Positions 1 through 7,819 of a DNA stretch of 64,000 bases are shown piece by piece (position 1 is the first letter of the stretch; the number at the start of each line of letters is the position of its first letter). Location: NCBI RefSeq assembly GCF_010729305.1, contig NZ_AP022574.1:1612001-1676000 (forward strand). The letters run 5' to 3'. This DNA is from Mycolicibacterium psychrotolerans (GTDB lineage: Bacteria; Actinomycetota; Actinomycetes; Mycobacteriales; Mycobacteriaceae). Position numbers and translations under genes: made by a program. The notes below the pieces were generated by a model. It saw only the letters and a program-made list of their open reading frames with translations, did no database searches and was not told where the DNA came from.

Positions 1-581
1 CCGAAACCGATCACCACCACGGTATCGCCCGGCTGCACGTCGGCGGTGTTGACCGCCGACCCCCACCCGGTGGTGACGCCGCAGCCGAGCAGGCACGCCC
101 GGGACAGCGGAAGGTCGTCGTCGATCTTGACGATCGATGCCTCCGGCACGGTGCCGTACTGGGAGAACGTGCCGACGAGCGCCATCACGCCGATGTCCTG
201 CCCGCGGGCGTGGCGCCGGTAGGTGCCGTCCAACTGCGTGCCCGCCATGATGATCGCGCCGAGGTCGCACAGGTTCTGGTGACCGGTCGAGCACCACCGG
301 CATCGGCCGCAGGCGGGTAGGAACGAGGCGACGACGTGGTCACCCGGCGCCAGACCGGTGACGCCCGCGCCGACCTCACGCACGACCCCGGCCCCTTCGT
401 GACCGCCGATCATCGGCAGCGGCACCGGCAGGTCGCCGGTCCGGATGTGCTCGTCGGAGTGGCACAGCCCGGTGGCCTCCCACGACACCAGCACCTCGCC
501 GTCACCCGGCGGGTCGAGATCGATCTCTTCGACGGTCCAGTCGGACCCGAACTCCCAGAGGATGGCCGCGTTGGTCTTCAT
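1..581 (-). CDS. NDMA-dependent type zinc alcohol dehydrogenase, C-terminus missing (runs off the window)
   Basis: Medium-chain zinc alcohol dehydrogenase; 193 N-terminal residues are present and the rest lies outside the window. The GroES-like half is clear: Cys40 in GLCHSDEH and His61-Glu62 in GGHEGAG are the usual catalytic-zinc ligands, and Cys91, Cys94, Cys97 and Cys105 form the structural-zinc lobe. The sequence ends inside the Rossmann start (TVVVIGFG). The overall pattern, including CHSDEH and RHARGQDIG, resembles mycobacterial NDMA-dependent alcohol dehydrogenases, which hold the nicotinamide cofactor tightly; that specific assignment is inferred from similarity. A TAGACT -10-like hexamer (589-594, minus strand) lies 7 nt before the ATG, so the transcript may be leaderless. 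Substrate is unknown. No sterol operator is visible upstream. Confidence 0.85.
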   Translation of the reverse strand, partial: MKTNAAILWEFGSDWTVEEIDLDPPGDGEVLVSWEATGLCHSDEHIRTGDLPVPLPMIGGHEGAGVVREVGAGVTGLAPGDHVVASFLPACGRCRWCSTGHQNLCDLGAIIMAGTQLDGTYRRHARGQDIGVMALVGTFSQYGTVPEASIVKIDDDLPLSRACLLGCGVTTGWGSAVNTADVQPGDTVVVIGF

Positions 582-634
582 CGGGCCGAGTCTAGGAAGG
601 CGGCTCGGCGCTCGCGGCGGATTCGCGGAGACGG

Positions 635-1393
635 TCAGGCAGTGGTGAGGGCGAGGCCCGCCAGCGCGATCAGCCAACTCGCGAAGCTGCCGACCAGGAA
701 GTACTCGGTGACTTCATCGATCCCCTGGCCGATGCCGGGGCCGGCTGAGCCGGCGCTGTCCGCCGACTCCTTGCGTGCGGCGTTGAGCTCGGGGAACCGG
801 ATGATGCCCTTGGCCGCGATCACCGCTGAGGCCGCGCCGAACTGGCCGCCCAGCCCCAGCCCGACGATCAGCAGTCGCTCCATCGGCCCGAGTAACCGGC
901 CGCCCTTGAGGCGGTCCGAGGGCTGTGGCACACCGGCAGGGCGGACCGCGCCGACCGCGCCGAGGATCAAGCGCACCAACTGATTTGCGGTGACCAGTTG
1001 CAGCGCGACGATCCCGAGAATCATCACCGCCCGGTCCGGCTCCACCCCCTCCAGCCCGACCCAGGGCAGCCACCGGCCCAGCGGCCCGGCCACCTCCGAC
1101 GACCAGCCTCCGAACGCGACCATCAGCGCAGCGCCAACGCCGAACACGGTGAGTGCCCGGCCGTGCCGGGTCCCGGTGCGCTCGGCCGCACCGCCCAGCA
1201 CCACCCACGCGACCGACACCGCGGCGGCGACGACGAGCAACGCGATGTCGCCGCGATGCCACAGCCCGGCCGACGCCGCGCACACGACGACCGTCAAAGG
1301 GCCCGCGACGAGGGCGAGCCACTGATGCGCGCTGAGTTTGCGGCAGATGTCGGCGACGCCGACCGCGATCAGGAACACGGCCAGGGCGTTCAT
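635..1393 (-). CDS. Multipass membrane protein, DUF3307-like, partner of satD
   Basis: A 252-aa, very hydrophobic protein with about six to seven predicted membrane segments. The C-terminal third carries GRLLGPMERLLIVGLGLGGQ, then AAKGIIRF and EYFLVGSFASW; this resembles the conserved end of DUF3307 membrane proteins as I remember them, so the family name is tentative. Its ATG overlaps the satD stop codon (ATGA, 1390-1393), indicating translational coupling. A hydrophilic stretch rich in Ala, Ser and Gly (about residues 215-235) separates the last two hydrophobic blocks. No enzymatic motif is visible and the function is unknown. Coupling to a soluble, cyclase-like protein makes a signalling or effector role possible, but this is inference only. 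Confidence 0.75.
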   Translation of the reverse strand: MNALAVFLIAVGVADICRKLSAHQWLALVAGPLTVVVCAASAGLWHRGDIALLVVAAAVSVAWVVLGGAAERTGTRHGRALTVFGVGAALMVAFGGWSSEVAGPLGRWLPWVGLEGVEPDRAVMILGIVALQLVTANQLVRLILGAVGAVRPAGVPQPSDRLKGGRLLGPMERLLIVGLGLGGQFGAASAVIAAKGIIRFPELNAARKESADSAGSAGPGIGQGIDEVTEYFLVGSFASWLIALAGLALTTA

Positions 1394-2037
1394 CGGATCT
1401 CCCGGAGTTCCTCGGCGGAGGCGAGGAGCAGGTCCAGTCCGGCCCTGCCGGCACGCTGGGACACCGCCGAGGCGCTGATCCCCTCCGCCATCGCCAACTC
1501 CTTCTTCGATCGCCCGGCCCGCATCCCCGCCAGGATGCGCAGGGCACGTTCGTCCAGCGATCCAAGCAGATGGTCCCGACACATCAGGGCGGCGTTGACG
1601 GCGTGCGGGTCGGCTCCCTCGCCGGTGCCGTTGCGGAACGCGGTGCGCACCTGGGCCAGGCCGGGTTGCTGCTGGGCGGACGCGGTCCACTCGATGGCCT
1701 CGCGGGCTGCCCACCACCCCGGACCGTCCTGCACGCCTGTCTCATCGAGGGCGGTGACCACACCCCAGCCGATGCCGAAGCGGACATCGATGTCGGGCGC
1801 CAGGGACAGGCGCAGCGTCAGTGCCGCATCGATCGCGTGCCCGACGGTGGAAAAGGCGCCCTGGAATTCGTCGCCGACGGTGATCGCGGGCGGGTCGACG
1901 GCGCTGTCGGCGACGGCCGCCAGCGCCCCGGTCAGTCGGCGGTGCAGGCCGCGCCGGTCGGCGAACGCCCGGGAACCCACGATGTCACCGATGACCGTTG
2001 CGCACAGTGTTGAAGCCGTGTGCTTCACTCGAGCCAT
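1390..2037 (-). CDS. SatD family protein with C-terminal helix-turn-helix
   Basis: A 215-aa soluble protein of the SatD family. Three blocks stand out: VIGDIVGSR (about residues 15-23), VGDEFQGAF (about 53-61) and DVRFGIGWG (about 83-91). Their order and spacing resemble the metal-binding and core strands of class III cyclase and GGDEF palm domains, so a nucleotide-handling fold is plausible. Residues about 163-200 (ERALRILAG...SKKELAMAEGISASAVSQRAGRAGL) look like a sigma-region-4/LuxR type DNA-binding helix-turn-helix. The minus-strand promoter has TATAGT at 2044-2049, 6 nt before the ATG, so a leaderless transcript is likely. Three inverted repeats cover the promoter and early codons, consistent with autoregulation. 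It is translationally coupled to the following membrane protein. Biochemical function is unknown. Confidence 0.8.
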   Translation of the reverse strand: MARVKHTASTLCATVIGDIVGSRAFADRRGLHRRLTGALAAVADSAVDPPAITVGDEFQGAFSTVGHAIDAALTLRLSLAPDIDVRFGIGWGVVTALDETGVQDGPGWWAAREAIEWTASAQQQPGLAQVRTAFRNGTGEGADPHAVNAALMCRDHLLGSLDERALRILAGMRAGRSKKELAMAEGISASAVSQRAGRAGLDLLLASAEELREIR

Positions 2038-2083
2038 ATGAAGACTATAGCTTCATTTCAGAAGTATGAAGCCCAAAGCTTCA
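2011..2083. promoter_or_regulatory. Three 17-bp inverted repeats in a 28-bp register over the satD promoter
   Basis: Three copies of TGAAGC-N5-GCTTCA occur at 2011-2027, 2039-2055 (one mismatch, TGAAGA) and 2067-2083. Their centres are at 2019, 2047 and 2075, exactly 28 bp apart. The first lies in satD codons 4-9, the second spans the TATAGT -10 hexamer, and the third covers the -35 region and also the ipdC stop codon. This is directly visible. The likely binder is SatD itself through its C-terminal HTH, which is inference. Confidence 0.8.
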
Positions 2084-3154
2084 CTTTCTGATGAACGATC
2101 CCGCGGATTCCAGGTGCTCGATCGCCTCGCCGACGATGCTCTCGATCAACTCGGCGCACGAGGGCAGGTCGGAGATGATGCCGGCGACCTGCCCCGAGGC
2201 CAGTACGCCGGCATCGGTGTTGCCCTCCACCAGGCCGGCCTTCAGCAGCATCGGGGTGTTGGCGGCCATCACGACCTGGGACCAGGTCAGGTCCTTGCCG
2301 TGCCGCATCGCCATGCCGTCGCGGATCATCGACCGCCACGTCATGCCGGTCATCTTCTTGAACTTCTGTGCGTTGGTCACCGCCGCGGCGAGGCCACGCA
2401 CCGGGGATCCGCTCTCCAGTTTCTCCACCAGGCCGGTACGCAGCACCCGGTGGGGCATCCCGTCGACCCGGGTGGAGACCACGGTGCCGTCCAGCGCCGC
2501 CTGCAGGTAGCGCTGCTTCACCGCGTCGGGCACGGTCGAATCGGAGGTCAGCAGGAAACGCGTACCCATGGCCACGCCCGCGGCGCCGTAGGACAGCGCG
2601 GCCGCGAGCCCACGCCCGTCGAAGAAACCGCCCGCGGCGATCACCGGCATCCCGGTGTCGGCGACCGCGTCGAGCACCGACGGCAGAAGCAGCGTCGTGG
2701 CGATCGGCCCGGTGTGGCCGCCGCCCTCGCCGCCCTGCACGATGACGGCGTCGGCGCCCCAGCCGGCGACCTTCTTCGCGTGCTTGGCCAGGCCCACCGA
2801 CGGGATGACCACCACGCCCGCTTCTTTGAGCCGCGCGATCAGATCGGGCTTGGGGGCCAGGGCGAAGGAGGCGACTCTGACTCCTTCGCGGATCAGGAGG
2901 TCGACGCGGTCGTTCGCGTCGCCGGCGTCGGCACGGATGTTGATGCCGAAGGGTTTGTCGGTCGCGGCCTTGACCTTGGCCACGGCGGTGGTCAGTTCCT
3001 CGAGCGTCATGGTGGCCGAGGCGAGGATGCCAAGACCGCCCGCGTTCGACGTCGCCGCGACCAGCCGGGCGCCGGCCACCCACCCCATACCGGTCTGCAC
3101 GACCGGGTGCTCGATGCCCACCAGTTGGGTGAGCGGGGTGGTCAACCGACTCAT
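2081..3154 (-). CDS. ipdC: IpdC, flavin-dependent reductase of sterol C/D ring catabolism
   Basis: A 357-aa nitronate-monooxygenase-like TIM barrel, matching M. tuberculosis Rv3553 in length and neighbours. In that organism IpdC is a reductase acting on a CoA thioester of the hydrogenated C/D-ring indane propionate; it is not a true nitronate monooxygenase. Flavin-site signatures are AGGLGIL near residue 40, VIVQGGEGGGHTG near 140 and PVIAAGGFFDGRGLAAALSYGAAGVAMGTRF near 175-205. The ATG overlaps the ipdB stop (ATGA at 3151-3154), so it is the last gene of the echA20-ipdA-ipdB-ipdC operon. Its stop codon lies inside the outermost satD operator repeat. Regulation by KstR2 is expected from the operator upstream of echA20. 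Confidence 0.93.
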   Translation of the reverse strand: MSRLTTPLTQLVGIEHPVVQTGMGWVAGARLVAATSNAGGLGILASATMTLEELTTAVAKVKAATDKPFGINIRADAGDANDRVDLLIREGVRVASFALAPKPDLIARLKEAGVVVIPSVGLAKHAKKVAGWGADAVIVQGGEGGGHTGPIATTLLLPSVLDAVADTGMPVIAAGGFFDGRGLAAALSYGAAGVAMGTRFLLTSDSTVPDAVKQRYLQAALDGTVVSTRVDGMPHRVLRTGLVEKLESGSPVRGLAAAVTNAQKFKKMTGMTWRSMIRDGMAMRHGKDLTWSQVVMAANTPMLLKAGLVEGNTDAGVLASGQVAGIISDLPSCAELIESIVGEAIEHLESAGSFIRK

Positions 3155-3897
3155 CGGACTTCCTTGTCGCGCAGCGCTTTCGGGTCGATCACCTCGCGCA
3201 GGATCGTCAGCTCGTCGGCGGTCGGCAGCCGAGTGGTGTCTGCCTCGCCGAGTCCGTGCACCTCGAACGAGGTGTTCTCGGTAACCTGTGCGGGCTCGAT
3301 CCCGGGATGGAGTGACACCGCGCGCATCTGGTGGTCCGGTCCGTTGAAGTCGAACACACCCAGGTTGGTCACGACCCGGAAGACGTTGACGAACCGGTAG
3401 GCGGGATTGTCCGGATCGACCTTGTCCCAGCCGATCCCGGAGACCACGTCGACGGACCCGCCGAACACTCGGGTGGAGTGGTTGCCCACCCAGTAGCTGG
3501 TGGCGTGGTTGATCGTGTTGCCGGGTGCGCCGCGTACCCCGAACATCTGCCGGGTCGGGTGCTGCAGGGGCCCGAACGCCGACAGGTTCTGATTGCCGTA
3601 GCGGTCGATCTGGTTGGCGCCCATGACGACATGGCGACGGCCCCAGGCCAGGGTCTCGAACACCCGGCCGAACGGCATCCAGCCCTCGATGGCCGCAGCC
3701 GCGCCGATCGCGGGGGTGTCGGCGATCAGCCGGGCCTCGCCGTCGGTGAGCAGGATGTCGGGGGAGAAGGTCAGCCGCGCCAGCCGGGCGCCGATCGAGA
3801 CGATGGTGGTCATCGGGCTGACCATGATCTCGCCTGCGTCACGGAACAATTCGGCACAGGCGACGGCGCACACCTCGGCGCGGGTTGCGGAGATCAT
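3151..3897 (-). CDS. ipdB: IpdB, beta subunit of the COCHEA-CoA ring-opening hydrolase
   Basis: A 248-aa protein of the family I CoA-transferase beta type, orthologous to Rv3552 by sequence character and operon position. With IpdA it forms an enzyme that, in M. tuberculosis and Rhodococcus, opens the last steroid ring (ring C) by hydrolysing COCHEA-CoA and not by moving CoA. Visible segments include VVMGANQIDRYGNQNLS and NHATSYWVGNHSTRVFGG. It overlaps ipdA by 4 nt (3894-3897) and ipdC by 4 nt, so subunit stoichiometry is probably kept by translational coupling. The start ATG sits in the overlap and agrees with the usual 250-aa family length. Confidence 0.94.
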   Translation of the reverse strand: MISATRAEVCAVACAELFRDAGEIMVSPMTTIVSIGARLARLTFSPDILLTDGEARLIADTPAIGAAAAIEGWMPFGRVFETLAWGRRHVVMGANQIDRYGNQNLSAFGPLQHPTRQMFGVRGAPGNTINHATSYWVGNHSTRVFGGSVDVVSGIGWDKVDPDNPAYRFVNVFRVVTNLGVFDFNGPDHQMRAVSLHPGIEPAQVTENTSFEVHGLGEADTTRLPTADELTILREVIDPKALRDKEVR

Positions 3898-4820
3898 CCT
3901 CGGTCCTCCTCGGTGGACTCCTTGAACTTCCGCACGGCCGCCTGGTAGTCGGCCTCGCTGCCGGACAGGTACGTCTCGACGAACGTCGACCAGGTCTCGT
4001 CGGATCCGGCGGCCTCGGCGTAATGGCGCTGGAACTTCTCGTCACGCCGGTAGTCGGGCTCGGCCGTGGTGAAGTGCGCACCGCCCGGCGCCTCGACCAC
4101 GGTGTCGACCATCATCCGGTTGATCAGCAGGGCCTGCGGCGGAACGGATTTCACGAGCTCCTCGGTCGGCACCACCTTCTCCACCGACAGGTAGCGCCTC
4201 TCGGCCGACATCAGGAACAGGTCGTCGAAGTACGGATCGATACCGGTGTAGGCCGCGTTGCCCTGCGCGTCGCCGACGTTCAGGTGCACGAACGCGGCGT
4301 CGAGGTTCAGCGCGGGCATCGCGATGAGCTCCTCGTAGCCGTCGCCCGGCGGGCAGGAGCGAAGCGACCCGGGGATGATCGGGGTGGGATACGGCGAGCG
4401 CACGGTCTTGAGCTCGTCGCCCCAGAACGCGCGGACGTCGCTGCCGAGTCCGGCGCGGATCGGCAGGAACGGCAACCGCTGGGCGGCGGCCTGCAGTCCG
4501 CAGCGCAGCATGCCCTCGTCCATCTCGCGCGCCTCGATCGTTCCTGAGGTGCGTGCCTTGGCGAACCACGGATCGTAGAACGGCGGCGAGTCCAGCGACA
4601 CGAAGCCGTAGTAGACCCGCTTGATCTTGCCCGCCGAGCAGAGCAGGCCGACGTCGGGACCGCCGTAGCTGACCACGGTCAGGTCGGTGACGCCGGTGCG
4701 CAGCAGCGCCCGCACGAACGCCATCGGTTTGCGCCGCGATCCCCACCCGCCGATGCCGATCGTCATGCCGCTCTCGATACCGGCGACCGCCTCGTCGAGA
4801 GTCGTCCGTTTATCGGTCAT
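3894..4820 (-). CDS. ipdA: IpdA, alpha subunit of the COCHEA-CoA ring-opening hydrolase
   Basis: A 308-aa CoA-transferase alpha-type subunit, orthologue of Rv3551 and slightly longer than its 292 residues. The glycine-rich start (MTIGIGGWGSRRKPMAFVRALLR, about residues 19-41) and a glutamate-rich segment EAREMDEG near residues 96-103 fit the family; in IpdAB the conserved glutamate takes part in water attack and not in CoA transfer. It partners with IpdB to open ring C of the sterol. The ATG overlaps the echA20 stop (ATGA at 4817-4820). The whole echA20-ipdA-ipdB-ipdC block has 4-nt overlaps throughout. Much longer upstream frames exist here but lie over echA20 and are not needed. Confidence 0.94.
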   Translation of the reverse strand: MTDKRTTLDEAVAGIESGMTIGIGGWGSRRKPMAFVRALLRTGVTDLTVVSYGGPDVGLLCSAGKIKRVYYGFVSLDSPPFYDPWFAKARTSGTIEAREMDEGMLRCGLQAAAQRLPFLPIRAGLGSDVRAFWGDELKTVRSPYPTPIIPGSLRSCPPGDGYEELIAMPALNLDAAFVHLNVGDAQGNAAYTGIDPYFDDLFLMSAERRYLSVEKVVPTEELVKSVPPQALLINRMMVDTVVEAPGGAHFTTAEPDYRRDEKFQRHYAEAAGSDETWSTFVETYLSGSEADYQAAVRKFKESTEEDRG

Positions 4821-5572
4821 TTGGCTCCCTTGTCCGTACCCGCGAACGCATCCCGGTGTTCGTCGGAGACGCCGGCGAGATTGAGTTCGAACGTGAAGCC
4901 CTGCTCCATGCGGTAGCGCGCGTTGACCGGCTGGATGTCGATGAAGTTCAGTGCTTCCTTGGCGGCGCGGATCACCCGGGTGTCCTTGGCCGCGATGTCG
5001 CGCGCCACCCGCAGGGCCGCTTCGTCGAGGTCGGCACGGGGGACGACCTCGTGCACCGAGCCGAAGTGGTGCAGCGTCTCGGCGTCGACGGTGGCCGCCG
5101 TGAAGAACAGCCGGCGCATCATGTGTTGCGGCACAAGGCGGGACAGGTGGGTCGCCGCGCCGAGTGCGCCGCGCTCGACCTCGGGCAGTCCGAACTTCGC
5201 GTCGTCGGAGGCGACGATGACGTCGGCGTTGCCGACGAGCCCGATGCCGCCGCCCACGCAGAATCCGTTGACCGCCGCCACCACCGGCACCGCGCATTCG
5301 TACACCGCGCGGAACGCCTCGAAGCAGCCCCGATTGGCGTCGATCAGCGCGGTGAAGCCCTCGGTCTTCTGCATCTCCTTGATGTCGACGCCGGCGTTGA
5401 AACCCCGTCCCTCGGCGCGCAGGATCACCACGTGCGTGGCGAGGTCACGGCCGGCCGCGGTGATCGCGTCGGCGAGTTCGAACCAGCCGCGCGACGGAAT
5501 CGCGTTGACGGGCGGGTAGTCGACGGTGACCGAAACGATTCCCGGTTCCACGGTCGCGGTGGTGATCGGCAT
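4817..5572 (-). CDS. echA20: EchA20, crotonase-fold ring D hydrolase
   Basis: A 251-aa crotonase, orthologue of Rv3550. In M. tuberculosis EchA20 opens the five-membered ring D of the indane CoA intermediate (HIEC-CoA) by hydrolysis, before IpdAB. The oxyanion-hole segments are GRGFNAGVDIKEM (about residues 58-70) and NGFCVGGGIGLVG (about 99-111). The ATG at 5572 is preferred over the TTG six bases upstream because AGGAG lies 6 nt ahead of it. It is first in the echA20-ipdABC operon and divergent from an SDR gene, with a KstR2-type operator in the 53-bp gap. Confidence 0.94.
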   Translation of the reverse strand: MPITTATVEPGIVSVTVDYPPVNAIPSRGWFELADAITAAGRDLATHVVILRAEGRGFNAGVDIKEMQKTEGFTALIDANRGCFEAFRAVYECAVPVVAAVNGFCVGGGIGLVGNADVIVASDDAKFGLPEVERGALGAATHLSRLVPQHMMRRLFFTAATVDAETLHHFGSVHEVVPRADLDEAALRVARDIAAKDTRVIRAAKEALNFIDIQPVNARYRMEQGFTFELNLAGVSDEHRDAFAGTDKGAK

Positions 5573-5596
5573 GCGCAACTCCTGGGTGGCTACCTA

Positions 5597-5610
5597 AGCA
5601 AGCACTTGCT
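5597..5610. promoter_or_regulatory. KstR2-type operator
   Basis: AGCAAGCACTTGCT matches the known KstR2 consensus AnCAAGnnCTTGnT and is a palindrome except for the central pair. It lies between divergent echA20 and the SDR gene at 5626, so one bound dimer could repress both. In mycobacteria KstR2 is released by HIP-CoA, the CoA ester of the C/D-ring intermediate. Confidence 0.9.
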
Positions 5611-5625
5611 TGGTACGCTAGCACA

Positions 5626-6408
5626 GTGACTGACGCCGTCGACAGCACCATCCGTCTCGCCCTCACCGGCCGCGTCGTGCTCGTGACCGGCGGTGTGCGC
5701 GGTGTCGGCGCCGGCATCAGCAGGGTCTTCGCGGATCAGGGCGCCACGGTCGTGACATGTGCACGCCGGCCCGTCGACGGATCGCCGTTCGAGTTCCGCC
5801 CGTGCGACATCCGCGACGACGACGCGGTCGCCGCGCTCGTCGACGGCATCGTCGCCGACCACGGCCGTCTCGACGTCGTGGTGAACAATGCCGGTGGCTC
5901 GCCGTACGTCGCGGCCGCCGAGGCGTCGGCGAAGTTCAGCCGCAAGATCGTCGAGCTCAACCTGCTCGGGGCACTGTCGGTGTCCACGCACGCGAATGCG
6001 GTCATGCAGCAGCAGGATTCGGGTGGTGCGATCGTGAACATCTCCAGCGTCAGCGGCCGGCGGCCCACCCCCGGCACCGTCGCCTACGGCGCGGCCAAGG
6101 CCGGCATCGAGAACATCACCGCCACGCTCGCGGTCGAGTGGGCACCCAAGGTACGGGTGAACTCGGTGGTCGTCGGCATGGTCGAGACCGAGCAGTCCGA
6201 ACTGTTCTACGGCGACGCCGACTCCATCGCCGCGATCTCGCGCAATGTGCCACTCGGCCGGCTCGCCAGACCCGAGGACATCGGCTGGGCGACGGCGTTC
6301 CTCGCATCACCGGCGGCGTCTTACATCAGCGGGGCGTCGCTCGAAGTGCACGGCGGCGGCGAGCCGCCGCACTACCTGTCGACCACCACTGCGGACATCA
6401 AACACTAG
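5626..6408 (+). CDS. SDR family oxidoreductase (Rv3549c-like)
   Basis: A 260-aa short-chain dehydrogenase/reductase. It shows the cofactor motif TGGVRGVGAGISRVF (about residues 21-35), NNAGG near 87, the catalytic Ser in NISSVSG, and YGAAK with the YxxxK pair near residues 150-154. It matches Rv3549c by position opposite echA20. Its substrate has not been fixed; operon context points to oxidation or reduction of a hydroxyl on a C/D-ring CoA intermediate. The GTG start at 5626 sits 6 nt after a TACGCT -10-like hexamer (5614-5619), so the mRNA is probably leaderless, and the KstR2-type box overlaps this promoter. Confidence 0.9.
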   Translation: MTDAVDSTIRLALTGRVVLVTGGVRGVGAGISRVFADQGATVVTCARRPVDGSPFEFRPCDIRDDDAVAALVDGIVADHGRLDVVVNNAGGSPYVAAAEASAKFSRKIVELNLLGALSVSTHANAVMQQQDSGGAIVNISSVSGRRPTPGTVAYGAAKAGIENITATLAVEWAPKVRVNSVVVGMVETEQSELFYGDADSIAAISRNVPLGRLARPEDIGWATAFLASPAASYISGASLEVHGGGEPPHYLSTTTADIKH

Positions 6409-6422
6409 AGGAGACAACGACG

Positions 6423-7328
6423 ATGGGATTGCTCGACGGCCGTGTGGTCATCGTGACGGGTGCGGGCGGCGGCATCGGACGCGCGCATGCTGTGGCTTTC
6501 GCCGCCGAAGGCGCGCGGGTGGTGGTCAACGACATCGGTGTGGGCCTGGACGGATCGCCGGCCGGCGGCGGAAGCGCCGCGCAGAGTGTCGTCGACGAGA
6601 TCGTCGGCGCCGGAGGCGAAGCCGTCACCAGTGGCGCCAACGTCGCGGACTGGGCGCAGGCCGAAGGCCTCATCCAGACGGCGGTCGACGCGTTCGGCGG
6701 GCTCGACGTCCTGGTCAACAACGCCGGCATCGTGCGTGACCGGATGTTCGCGAACACCAGCGAAGAGGAATTCGACGCGGTCACGGCCGTGCACCTCAAG
6801 GGGCACTTCGCGACCATGAAGCACGCCGCCGCCTACTGGCGCGCCAAGTCCAAGGCCGGCGAGCAGGTGGACGCCCGCATCGTCAACACCAGTTCGGGTG
6901 CGGGACTGCAGGGCAGCGTCGGGCAGGCCAACTACAGCGCCGCCAAGGCGGGCATCGCGGCGCTGACGCTCGTCGCCGCCGCCGAGATGGGCCGCTACGG
7001 GGTGTCGGTCAACGCGATCGCGCCATCGGCGCGCACCCGGATGACCGAGACCGTCTTCGCCGACATGATGTCCACGCAGGACCAGGATTTCGATGCGATG
7101 GCCCCGGAGAACATCTCGCCGCTGGTGGTGTGGCTGGGCAGCGTCGAATCGCGGGACGTCACCGGCAAGATGTTCGAGGTCGAGGGCGGCAAGATCCGCG
7201 TGGCCGAGGGGTGGGCGCACGGACCGGAGATCGACAAGGGCGCGAAGTGGGATCCGGCCGAACTAGGCCCCGTCGTGGCCGACCTGCTCGCCAAGGCGCG
7301 CCCCGCGGTACCCGTCTACGGCGCCTGA
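6423..7328 (+). CDS. SDR family oxidoreductase (Rv3548c-like)
   Basis: A 301-aa SDR with cofactor motif TGAGGGIGRAHAVAF (about residues 12-26), NNAG near 97, catalytic Ser in NTSSGAG and YSAAK for the YxxxK pair. It is longer than its neighbour because of a C-terminal extension (about residues 250-301) rich in charged residues, typical of the 17-beta-HSD4-like SDR group that acts on acyl-CoA substrates. It lies 14 nt after the preceding SDR gene, with AGAGGAGA as ribosome binding site. It is the orthologue of Rv3548c by position. Its 3' end meets ddn tail to tail with one base between stop codons, inside the small palindrome CCTGAGTCAGG. Confidence 0.9.
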   Translation: MGLLDGRVVIVTGAGGGIGRAHAVAFAAEGARVVVNDIGVGLDGSPAGGGSAAQSVVDEIVGAGGEAVTSGANVADWAQAEGLIQTAVDAFGGLDVLVNNAGIVRDRMFANTSEEEFDAVTAVHLKGHFATMKHAAAYWRAKSKAGEQVDARIVNTSSGAGLQGSVGQANYSAAKAGIAALTLVAAAEMGRYGVSVNAIAPSARTRMTETVFADMMSTQDQDFDAMAPENISPLVVWLGSVESRDVTGKMFEVEGGKIRVAEGWAHGPEIDKGAKWDPAELGPVVADLLAKARPAVPVYGA

Positions 7329-7329
7329 G

Positions 7330-7818
7330 TCAGGCCGGGTCGCAGATGATGATCGGGATCTTGCGCGAGGTGTAGGACCGGTAGTTCGCGTAGTCGGGGT
7401 ACATCGCGTCGAGCTTGGGCCAGTAGTGGTCGCGCTCGTCGTCGGTGGCTTCCCGCGCGACGAGGGAGAGCGTGTCCCGTTTGGTCTGGAACGTCACAGT
7501 CGTGTGTGTCTTGATGTTCAGATACCACATCGGGTGGGTGTCGCGGCCGCCTTGGGATGCGACGAGCACGATCCGCTGGTCCTCTTGGAGGAACAGCAGT
7601 GGCACGTCTCGGGGTTCGCCGCTCTTGCGGCCCTTCGTCGTCAGGATGCCGACCTCGGAGCCGCGCAGGAACTTGTCGCCGAACCGGCCGTTGGTCTTCT
7701 TGAACAGCCAGGTCTGTCCGCGCGACATCCATTTGATGGCGACGGCGACGGGCTTGGAGTTCAGGCTCTTGATCTGCTTGTCGGACAGCGGGCGGGAGGG
7801 TTCGGCCACGGCGTGCAC
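7330..7818 (-). CDS. ddn: Ddn-like deazaflavin (F420)-dependent nitroreductase family protein
   Basis: A 162-aa protein of the deazaflavin-dependent nitroreductase family, orthologous by place and sequence to Rv3547, which activates the prodrug pretomanid with reduced F420. Family signatures here are GILTTKGRKSGEPRDVPLLFL (about residues 57-77), SQGGRDTHPMWYLNI (about 89-103) and the Tyr-rich tail DYANYRSYTSRKIP. The N-terminal amphipathic segment is consistent with membrane association. The physiological role is probably quinone or other redox chemistry with F420H2. The GTG at 7818 is taken as start; a GTG at 7809 is an alternative. It follows the NTF2-like gene with one base between, in the fadA5 operon. 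Confidence 0.9.
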   Translation of the reverse strand: MHAVAEPSRPLSDKQIKSLNSKPVAVAIKWMSRGQTWLFKKTNGRFGDKFLRGSEVGILTTKGRKSGEPRDVPLLFLQEDQRIVLVASQGGRDTHPMWYLNIKTHTTVTFQTKRDTLSLVAREATDDERDHYWPKLDAMYPDYANYRSYTSRKIPIIICDPA

Positions 7819-7819
7819 C

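Noticed and set aside
2066..3400. A 444-codon plus-strand frame over ipdC
   Set aside because: It is antisense to a well-supported gene, and its beginning lies inside the satD operator repeats.
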